Of a stretch of 19,934 bases of DNA, positions 14,196-19,934 are shown in pieces. Within the stretch, counting starts at the first letter, position 1, and every line of letters begins with the position of its first letter. Under the pieces are notes generated by a model. That model was not told where the DNA came from. It did not search any database and worked only from the letters and a program-made list of their open reading frames with translations. The DNA is from Brachyspira pilosicoli (GTDB lineage Bacteria; Spirochaetota; Brachyspiria; Brachyspirales; Brachyspiraceae), in contig NZ_SRZM01000336.1 of NCBI RefSeq assembly GCF_019402445.1, forward strand, positions 1-19,934, given 5' to 3'. The translations under genes were made by a program, and so were the position numbers.

Positions 14196-14983
14196 TATTT
14201 ATTATGGAATATCAAATGACTAAATACGCCTTTTATAGGTATTATTAATTTTGAATGCGTTTTATTGTTATCATTATATATTTCTAAATGTTTTGTAGGC
14301 TCAAGACCAATATTATATAATCTAAGATCGCATAAAGCTAAACCAAAACCTGCACTTTCTGTATTATCTAATTGCTCTAAGAAAAAACTCTCTACCATAT
14401 CATTATTATAATATTCTTTAAAAGTTAATCTTTTACTATCTATTCTTGTTCTTCCTAACATAATGAGTGGAGAATCATTAACAATATCAAACTCTATATT
14501 ATTTTTTGTAATATGAATAAATAATTTTATAATAAATTTACTTTTAGTATTTTCATTTAATAACAAAATATCATTATAAAAATTATCTATATTATTATTG
14601 TTATTAGATATAAATTTATTTTCATTTTTTAATATATTTTTTAATTTTTCCCTACTTTCATCATCTCTAAATATATCAGAATATTTTTTCATTATCTCAG
14701 GATTATTATAATATTCATCTAAAGAATAGTTAGGATACATCTCACTAAGCACTTTTAAGCTAATTAAGTGTAAATACCTAGCCTTAATAGCATTAGTAAT
14801 AAGCTCCATTAATATATATATAACATCTTCATAATATTTTTCGATTCTATATTTAATCAATATCTTATTTACTAACAAAGCAATCTTATCTTTCGTAATT
14901 AAATCTACAAATAAAATATCAAACTCTATATCAGTTTTTTTTATATATTCTTCTATATTATTAAAAAAATCATCGTCTATCAT
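14192..14983 (-). CDS. Divergent GHKL (histidine-kinase-type) ATPase-like protein
   Basis: A 263-residue soluble protein. It has an N-box-like helix YILMELITNAIKA (57-69, with Glu60 and Asn64), and a late glycine motif ESAGFGLALCDL (209-220) like the G2 box of histidine-kinase ATPase domains. Between them, where the G1 box (DxGxG) is expected, it reads FDIVNDSPLI (165-174), so the usual Asp-x-Gly-x-Gly is not kept. About 80 residues, including the Asn run NNNNN (127-131), are inserted after the N-box. No dimerisation/phosphoacceptor helix or sensor domain is present. It may bind ATP weakly or act as a partner-switch-like regulator; this is uncertain. It starts two bases after the lpxB stop with no good Shine-Dalgarno sequence of its own, so translation is probably coupled to lpxB. 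Confidence 0.6.
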   Translation of the reverse strand: MIDDDFFNNIEEYIKKTDIEFDILFVDLITKDKIALLVNKILIKYRIEKYYEDVIYILMELITNAIKARYLHLISLKVLSEMYPNYSLDEYYNNPEIMKKYSDIFRDDESREKLKNILKNENKFISNNNNNIDNFYNDILLLNENTKSKFIIKLFIHITKNNIEFDIVNDSPLIMLGRTRIDSKRLTFKEYYNNDMVESFFLEQLDNTESAGFGLALCDLRLYNIGLEPTKHLEIYNDNNKTHSKLIIPIKGVFSHLIFHNKY

Positions 14984-14985
14984 TT

Positions 14986-16107
14986 TTAATTAATAATCTC
15001 TTTAGCAACACGTTCTAATACATTTTTATCACCAAGTAATTCTCTTACCCTAATTAAATTAGAACTAGTTTTATTATAATATTCTTTATCTGTTAAATAT
15101 TTTATTATATGACTACTAATAGCATTGGGATTGCAATCTCTTTGAAGAAGTTCAGGAGCAGCTTCTTCATTAAGCATAACATTAGGCATACCAACATATT
15201 TTATATTAGTAAAAATCTTACCTAGTAGGAAAGTTAAATGGGATATCTTATAACATATCACCATAGGTTTTCCATAACAAGCAGCTATCAAACTAGCAGT
15301 ACCGCTAGACATTATAAGAGCATCAGAATATATATAAACATCATCTTTATTTTCTATTATAGAATAACATATTCCGTTCAATAAATCTTTATAATTACCA
15401 ATAATCTTTTCTATAGGCTCTCTATATTCAGGATAAGCTACGGGTATAATAAATCTTATATTTCCAAATAGCATATCATTAAGTATCTTCATAGATTTGA
15501 TAAATACAGGAGCAAGTTTTTTTATTTCTTGATATCTGCTTCCAAATAATACTCCAACAGTATATTCTTTTTTATCCATATTTAAAGGAGAAACTTCCCT
15601 ATTATAATTAATATCAGCAAAAGGATGTCCGCTATAAATCACATTGCAATTATGTTTTTTATACACATCATAATCAAATTTGAAAGGCGTAATTATTTTT
15701 TTAGCAGATAACAACCTTTTAGCATTCCATTCTCCCCATATACCCACATGAGGTGGAAAATAATAAATATAAGGAATATTATTTTTTTCACAATACTTAG
15801 CTAATATAAGATTAACTCCTTGATTGTCTACAAGAAGCATTATATCAACTTTATTATTTTTAAGATATTCTTTTAATATATTAAAGGCTCCAAGTTTTTT
15901 GAAAGCAAATTTGGGATTAATACCTTCAAATATTCCCATAGTGGATAATGTTGACATATCAGATAAAATATTAACATTAGCCTTTCTCATCTCAACACCG
16001 CCAAATCCATCTAGTATGGTTTGAGGTGCTAATTTTTTTATCTCATTTGCAATCAAGGCTCCTTGAATGTCGCCAGATACTTCTCCTGTAGCTATAAATA
16101 TTCGCAT
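14986..16107 (-). CDS. lpxB: Lipid-A-disaccharide synthase
   Basis: Membrane-associated GT19 glycosyltransferase that joins UDP-diacylglucosamine and lipid X to make the lipid A disaccharide. The 373-residue length is normal for LpxB. Visible features are the N-terminal IATGEVSGDIQG (usually GExSGD; here Val within the motif), GFGGVEMRKA (about 34-43), the family segment IPYIYYFPPHVGIWGEWNAK in place of the common PxVWAWG, YSGHPFAD, LFGSRYQEIKK in the donor-binding half, and MSSGTASLIAACYGKPMVI (the SGTAxLE-like motif; Glu replaced by Ile). It follows lpxA by 21 bases and precedes the GHKL-like gene by 2. The aromatic loop differs from E. coli but the overall match is secure. Confidence 0.93.
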   Translation of the reverse strand: MRIFIATGEVSGDIQGALIANEIKKLAPQTILDGFGGVEMRKANVNILSDMSTLSTMGIFEGINPKFAFKKLGAFNILKEYLKNNKVDIMLLVDNQGVNLILAKYCEKNNIPYIYYFPPHVGIWGEWNAKRLLSAKKIITPFKFDYDVYKKHNCNVIYSGHPFADINYNREVSPLNMDKKEYTVGVLFGSRYQEIKKLAPVFIKSMKILNDMLFGNIRFIIPVAYPEYREPIEKIIGNYKDLLNGICYSIIENKDDVYIYSDALIMSSGTASLIAACYGKPMVICYKISHLTFLLGKIFTNIKYVGMPNVMLNEEAAPELLQRDCNPNAISSHIIKYLTDKEYYNKTSSNLIRVRELLGDKNVLERVAKEIIN

Positions 16108-16128
16108 ATATATTTTATTTACTATCTT

Positions 16129-16923
16129 TTATACTGTTTTTCTTGGCGTTATGCCTCTTCTAGACTCTGATATAAAAACAACTATTTTTTTAGCTATATC
16201 ATTTAAACTATCATCGTTTAAGTATGTATCTAAAAACTCTTGCTTTGTTTTATTCCAATTATACCACATATCATAAGCCTCTTCAGCCTGACTAATCTGT
16301 TCTGAAGTAAAACCAGCTCTTCTCATTCCAACTAAATTAAGTTTATATATAATAGCCTCACCAGCATGAGCAGTTAAAGCATATGGAAGTATATCCCTTC
16401 CAACCGCAGACATTCCGCTAATCATGGCATATTCACCTATAGAACAAAATTGATGCACAACACAGTTACCAGAAATAAAAGCTCCCTTTCCAACCTTTAC
16501 ATGTCCAGCAACCAAAGCACCATTACATATAATAACATTATCATTAATCTCACAATCATGAGCAACATGCCCAGTAGCCATTATATAACAATTATTTTTT
16601 ATTATAGTTTTTTGATTTTCTTTTGATGCCCTATGCAAATTGGCAAACTCTCTTATCTCATTATTATCACCAATCTCTAAAAATGTAACAGTATTCCTAT
16701 CAAAATGTATATCCTGAGGTAAATCTCCCAAAACAACATTATCATGAATTATATTATTCTTACCTATATTAGTGTACTCTTTTATAACACTATGAGCACC
16801 TATTATAGTGTCTTCTCCTATAGTTACATTGCCTTCTATTACAGCATAAGGACCTATTTTTACATTATCCGCTATTTTAGCAGATTCTGAAATAATAGCA
16901 GTTTTATGTATATCTTTTATCAT
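16129..16923 (-). CDS. lpxA: UDP-N-acetylglucosamine O-acyltransferase LpxA
   Basis: Cytoplasmic homotrimer catalysing the first step of lipid A synthesis, transfer of a 3-hydroxyacyl chain from ACP to UDP-GlcNAc. The 264-residue protein is a left-handed beta-helix built of hexapeptide repeats over residues ~8-190 (e.g. IGPYAVIEGNVTIGEDTIIG). Catalytic His122 is in GHVAHDC, and His141 and Gln158 match E. coli His144 and Gln161. Gly170 falls at the position of E. coli Gly173, the hydrocarbon ruler that lets long (C14) chains fit. The C-terminal helical region begins at LNLVGMRRAGF. It follows fabZ after 30 bases and precedes lpxB by 21. The Shine-Dalgarno sequence is weak (GGAT). Confidence 0.96.
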   Translation of the reverse strand: MIKDIHKTAIISESAKIADNVKIGPYAVIEGNVTIGEDTIIGAHSVIKEYTNIGKNNIIHDNVVLGDLPQDIHFDRNTVTFLEIGDNNEIREFANLHRASKENQKTIIKNNCYIMATGHVAHDCEINDNVIICNGALVAGHVKVGKGAFISGNCVVHQFCSIGEYAMISGMSAVGRDILPYALTAHAGEAIIYKLNLVGMRRAGFTSEQISQAEEAYDMWYNWNKTKQEFLDTYLNDDSLNDIAKKIVVFISESRRGITPRKTV

Positions 16924-16953
16924 TTTTTGTTATCCAATTATTTATTAATCTTA

Positions 16954-17418
16954 TTATTTATTAATTTTCATAGCTTCTTTATCTACTAAAAATAATCCCA
17001 AATCAGCAGAACAAGCTAAACTATCCCCTACTCTAACTTCACCATGTGTTTTAAGTAAAGTTCCATTAAAAGCCTCAACAGTAACAAACATATCCATTAC
17101 ATCACCCGGTATTACAGGATTTTTAAACTTAACATTATCTATTTTAGCAAAAAACATAAACTTATTGCCAATCTCTTCAGGTTTCAATAATTTCATATAG
17201 CAGTATATACCAGAAGTTTGTGCCATTGCCTCTACCATTAAAACACCAGGCATTATAGGGCTTTCTGGAAAATGACCTGTAAATTGTGGTTCATTAAAAG
17301 TAACATTTTTTACAGAATGTATTTTACCTTCTTCTATGCTTATTACTTTATCTACAAGCAAAAAAGGATATCTATGCGGAAGAAGCTCCATTATTTTAGT
17401 TATGTTAATATTTTCCAT
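16954..17418 (-). CDS. fabZ: 3-hydroxyacyl-ACP dehydratase FabZ
   Basis: Dehydrates 3-hydroxyacyl-ACP in fatty acid elongation, and so competes with LpxA for hydroxyacyl-ACP. The 154-residue hot-dog-fold protein has LLPHRYPFLLVDKV (12-25), and the catalytic His49 and Glu63 in FTGHFPESPIMPG and LMVEAMAQ, 14 residues apart as in E. coli FabZ. AAGG lies nine bases before the ATG. Placement directly upstream of lpxA and lpxB matches the widespread fabZ-lpxA-lpxB order; lpxC and lpxD are not in the window. The 82-base gap upstream contains TATACT and TATAAT hexamers but no convincing -35, so whether transcription starts here is unclear. Confidence 0.96.
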   Translation of the reverse strand: MENINITKIMELLPHRYPFLLVDKVISIEEGKIHSVKNVTFNEPQFTGHFPESPIMPGVLMVEAMAQTSGIYCYMKLLKPEEIGNKFMFFAKIDNVKFKNPVIPGDVMDMFVTVEAFNGTLLKTHGEVRVGDSLACSADLGLFLVDKEAMKINK

Positions 17419-17500
17419 TTATCATTACCTTTTTAAAAAATTCTACTTATTATTATATATAGTATAATGATACCATAATATTAACTAAACTTCAAGCAAT

Positions 17501-18631
17501 TTAAAACTTTCTTTTTAAAAATATAGCCTTATGCGGACATAATTCTTGACAACAGTAACAAGTTATACATTTATCATAATAATATTCAGGAGGATAATTT
17601 TTTCCCTTTTTATCAAAGTTTAATGCCAAAGGAGTAACAGGACAAACTTTAACACATACCCCACATTTTACACATTTATTTTTATCTATAACAGGCTTAG
17701 GTATAATAAAAGAAAATATCCTTTTAACAATAGGAAAATTGGCAAACTTCATCAAACTTCTTCCTATACCTATTCTCTTATGAGGTTTTTTAAAATCAAT
17801 AACTTTAATACTTTCTATATCATCTCCCAAAACTTCTATATCATCTTTATTAGAGAAATTATGCTTAAAACCCATTTTCAAAGTTGGTATATTATTATAA
17901 TCAAAAGATATAATCTTTGAAGCAATATAATCTAAAGCAACAGCATCAGTGGAAAATAATAATGCATTTACTTTTCTTGGATTTCCACTTCTTGGACCAT
18001 TACCCTCCATAGCAAGTATAGCGTCCATTATATATAATTTTGGGTTTACATATTTATTCAAATCTAAAAGCATAGTAGAGAAATCTTCGAAATCAGGAAG
18101 CTTTAAATGATACTCTGCCTTTCTAAAACCGGGTATGCATCCAAATTGATTTTTTACAGCACCAGTCATTACAGTTAAAGCATGCGATTTTAATTTTGGT
18201 AAACTAATTATAACATCTGCCTCTGTAATAGGTTTAGCTACAGTAAAACTTTTCTCTTGAACACCCTCAGGAAAATTAACACCAACAGGCTCATCAAAAT
18301 CAGCATATTCTACATTAAGCCTGCTAGCAACCTCATCAATACCAGCCTTCAAGGCAACACTGCTACCCTTCCCAACACCAGGTGAATCTCCATAAGAAAC
18401 TTTACACCCTTTATCCTGTAAAATTGATGCTATAGCCTCAAAAACTATAGGATGAGTTGTTACAGATTTATCAGCTGTTTCTGCTGCTAGTAAGTTAGGC
18501 TTTAATAATACTTTATCATTACTATGAACAAATAAATCTATACCACCAAGTAAATCTATACCTCTATTAATGGCAGATTTAACCATATCCAAATCATAAT
18601 TATCACATTTAATTACAACTACTTTACTCAT
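17501..18631 (-). CDS. DUF362 protein with C-terminal 2x[4Fe-4S] ferredoxin domain
   Basis: A 376-residue cytoplasmic protein. Residues ~1-290 form the DUF362 domain (KVLLKPNLLAAE, VTTHPIVFEAIASIL, YGDSPGVGKG, LPKLKSHALTVMTGAVKN, AMEGNGPRSGNPR). The C-terminal ~60 residues hold two ferredoxin clusters: Cys320/323/326/330 (CVKCGVCVKVCP) and Cys355/358/361/365 (CITCYCCQELCP, with an extra Cys360). DUF362-ferredoxin proteins are common in anaerobes; no reaction is firmly assigned, and an electron-transfer or redox-maturation role is inferred. AAGGAA (18641-18636) lies four bases before the ATG. It lies between the FecR-domain gene and fabZ on the same strand, with gaps of 76 and 82 bases, so cotranscription is possible but not certain. 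Confidence 0.9.
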   Translation of the reverse strand: MSKVVVIKCDNYDLDMVKSAINRGIDLLGGIDLFVHSNDKVLLKPNLLAAETADKSVTTHPIVFEAIASILQDKGCKVSYGDSPGVGKGSSVALKAGIDEVASRLNVEYADFDEPVGVNFPEGVQEKSFTVAKPITEADVIISLPKLKSHALTVMTGAVKNQFGCIPGFRKAEYHLKLPDFEDFSTMLLDLNKYVNPKLYIMDAILAMEGNGPRSGNPRKVNALLFSTDAVALDYIASKIISFDYNNIPTLKMGFKHNFSNKDDIEVLGDDIESIKVIDFKKPHKRIGIGRSLMKFANFPIVKRIFSFIIPKPVIDKNKCVKCGVCVKVCPVTPLALNFDKKGKNYPPEYYYDKCITCYCCQELCPHKAIFLKRKF

Positions 18632-18707
18632 TTGATTCCTTTTATATAAATAGTGAATTTTAAATAAATATTAGAATAAAAAATTATAAGCTTTAAATTA
18701 ATAACTA

Positions 18708-19697
18708 TTATTCAGAAACGCCATACATTTTGCTGTCAAATTCTTTTTTAATTCTATTAAATTTATCACGTGTTCTAGTTAATGCAGAGTCCATTTTACT
18801 AATAGCTCTTTGATTAGCACTATATAATCCCAATGACTTTCTTGCATAAGGTATCATCTCATTCTTACTTACAGAATCTGAATTAATAAGTCTTACTATA
18901 GAACTATAATAACCTTCATTACCTGCTATCATTCTATTTTTTTTCATCTCTAAAGTATAAATATCTTTTTCACTATTATCCACATCTGTAAGAGACACTC
19001 TAGAAACTGAAGCTAAATCATTTTGAGAAATATCCTCCATAGCAGAAATTAAACTTTCTATAGTAGAAGTAGAATCTAACCTTGCATTTTCTTCACCCTT
19101 ATTCAAAAAAACTAAAGGGTCTGTATCACTTCCCTGTTTTACCACTCTATTATTACCATCAAATTCAGCTACATAAACTTCTCTAGGATTAATAATGCGT
19201 TCGTCATTATCTGTATAAACATTTACCTTAGTATTAATAGGAATTACTATAGTAGAACCATCTTCAGAAAAAGCAACCTCAACTTTTGAAGCTACATTAT
19301 TATATGTAACCATAGAAGAAACATTTGCTGTATGTACTTGATAATCGTCTTCTATGCTAACAGTAAAATATCCATAAAGTAAAGATAATGATATATAAGA
19401 ATCTTCACTAGAAACAGAAGAATTAACCATAATAATACTTCTTTCATTTAAAGAAATATTTCCTATGTTATTTCCATTTTTTAAAACAGTAATCTCTACT
19501 GTTGTATTACTTTCTGTAGATAATTTATAGCCTTCATGTATTTCACTACCTCTAAAAACTCTTAATGACTTATCAGACTTTTCTATGAAAGCTACCCCAG
19601 ATATACCTGTCACTTTAAAGGTTATATCTTGAGAAAAAAGTGTATTACTGCTAAAGAGTATAAATATATTCAGTAAAATTAGTGTAATTATTTTCAT
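18708..19697 (-). CDS. Exported FecR-domain protein
   Basis: A 329-residue protein starting at ATG 19697. GAGGAG (19710-19705) is seven bases before this ATG but only one base from an in-frame TTG at 19703, so the ATG is chosen. The signal peptide spans residues 1-22 (KIITLILLNIFILFSSNTLFS) with cleavage before or after Gln23. Residues ~25-150 show the FecR pattern: ITFKVTGISGVAFIEKS, a VFRGSEIHEGYKLST step, TVEITVLKNGNNIGNI, and LLYGYFTVSIEDDYQVHTAN. The rest is charged and helical, with a C-terminal coiled-coil-like segment. There is no anti-sigma helix at the N-terminus or TonB-related neighbour, so this is a periplasmic or envelope FecR-fold protein rather than a signalling anti-sigma factor. 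The 5' leader carries a GC-rich stem-loop. Confidence 0.85.
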   Translation of the reverse strand: MKIITLILLNIFILFSSNTLFSQDITFKVTGISGVAFIEKSDKSLRVFRGSEIHEGYKLSTESNTTVEITVLKNGNNIGNISLNERSIIMVNSSVSSEDSYISLSLLYGYFTVSIEDDYQVHTANVSSMVTYNNVASKVEVAFSEDGSTIVIPINTKVNVYTDNDERIINPREVYVAEFDGNNRVVKQGSDTDPLVFLNKGEENARLDSTSTIESLISAMEDISQNDLASVSRVSLTDVDNSEKDIYTLEMKKNRMIAGNEGYYSSIVRLINSDSVSKNEMIPYARKSLGLYSANQRAISKMDSALTRTRDKFNRIKKEFDSKMYGVSE

Positions 19698-19710
19698 ACT
19701 CAAACTCCTC

Positions 19711-19731
19711 GGCGAAATTCAAAGCTCCGCC
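19711..19731 (-). repeat. GC-rich stem-loop in the FecR-gene leader
   Basis: On the minus strand GGCGGAG (19731-19725) pairs with TTTCGCC (19717-19711) over 7 positions, two of them G-U, around a 7-base loop. It is unusually GC-rich for this DNA and ends one base before the Shine-Dalgarno sequence. The predicted start point (~19735) places it at the very 5' end of the mRNA. Confidence 0.5.
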
Positions 19732-19741
19732 AAGTAATATA

Positions 19742-19770
19742 ATTGTATACACTAGAATAAAAAAAGTCAA
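19742..19770 (-). promoter_or_regulatory. Sigma70-type promoter for the FecR-domain gene
   Basis: On the minus strand TTGACT (19770-19765) and TACAAT (19747-19742) are separated by 17 bases, each one mismatch from consensus. It lies in the gap after the stop of the PIN-like gene, so the FecR gene has its own start, about 38 bases of leader. Confidence 0.6.
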
Positions 19771-19790
19771 TAGCATTAAAAATCAAATTA

Positions 19791-19934
19791 CTATATAGAA
19801 ATATCTAGCTGAGGAAGTACAGGGTAAGAAAATAACATATTAAGATTAAAGTCATCGGTTGTTATTATAACATCTTTATCTTTCATATCAGAGCATAAAC
19901 TTATTATATAAGAATCATCAAGAATAAATGTAGC
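19791..19934 (-). CDS. C-terminal end of a PIN-like protein (5' end outside window)
   Basis: The minus strand is open from the window edge to TAG at 19793-19791, giving 47 residues in one frame with protein-like composition. DVIITTDDFNLNML resembles the last conserved Asp-containing block of PIN-domain nucleases (IITxDxNL), and ILDDSYIISLCSDMKDKD before it resembles the preceding Asp-containing helix. If so, the protein is a PIN-family RNase or toxin-like enzyme; it stops about 15 residues after this block, so it has no TRAM domain. Only the tail is visible, so the family call is tentative. The coding call rests on the frame, the block pattern, and the position of the next gene's promoter just after the stop. 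Confidence 0.5.
   Translation of the reverse strand, partial: ATFILDDSYIISLCSDMKDKDVIITTDDFNLNMLFSYPVLPQLDISI

Noticed and set aside
14570..14610. ATT-rich repeat suggesting a microsatellite
   Set aside because: It encodes the short Asn run of the GHKL-like protein in frame; too short and irregular to claim phase variation.
19698..19703. TTG at 19703 as the start of the FecR-domain gene
   Set aside because: It is only one base from the Shine-Dalgarno sequence; the ATG at 19697 has the normal seven-base spacing.

Overview
The window is AT-rich (about 70% A+T by eye), densely coded chromosomal DNA from a spirochaete. Brachyspira is the most likely genus. Three things point there: a spirochaete-type flagellar set (flgE-flbD-motA-motB) whose hook protein has the Lys/Cys pair used for lysinoalanine cross-linking; lipid A genes (lpxA, lpxB, fabZ), which Treponema and Borrelia lack but Brachyspira and Leptospira have; and very AT-rich codon use with spirochaete-style signal peptides. 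The genus is inferred, not proven. I see no tRNA, rRNA, CRISPR array, insertion sequence or prophage gene.

Layout, left to right. Positions 1-2043 (+): the 3' part of an acidic protein with a GAF-like C-terminus, a small membrane protein, and methionine aminopeptidase (map). 2040-2924 (-): an MBL-fold hydrolase that shares its stop region with map. 3085-4420 (+): an EamA drug/metabolite transporter and a YbaK/EbsC tRNA-editing protein. 4528-4959 (+): a small exported PepSY-like protein with its own promoter and terminator. 5242-8509 (+): flgE, flbD, motA, motB, i.e. hook, FlbD/SwrD-type protein and stator. 8521-9393 (+): an RlmI-type methyltransferase. 9486-10979 (+): a class III nucleotidyl cyclase homologue. 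11068-11793 (+): a SurA-N-like lipoprotein. 11868-14195 (+): infB.

The right third lies on the minus strand. Reading leftward it runs: PIN-like gene (cut by the window edge), FecR-domain exported protein, DUF362/ferredoxin protein, fabZ, lpxA, lpxB, and a divergent GHKL-ATPase-like protein that meets infB tail to tail. fabZ-lpxA-lpxB form the early part of lipid A synthesis. The GHKL-like gene begins two bases after lpxB and is probably cotranscribed with it.

There is no clear new defence or mobile system here. The best leads are regulatory or biochemical: short stem-loops at the predicted transcript 5' ends of three exported-protein genes; a 14-bp stem-loop in front of infB; a soluble cyclase homologue that keeps most catalytic residues and has a flagellar-sigma-like -35 box; the K167/C180 pair of FlgE; and the GHKL-like gene tied to lpxB. 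Several starts differ from the longest open frame: infB at 11868, the FecR gene at 19697, TTG for the MBL gene and GTG for the cyclase gene. No gene-free stretch exceeds 300 bases; the longest, 4960-5241, holds a terminator, a doubtful small ORF and a possible flgE promoter.
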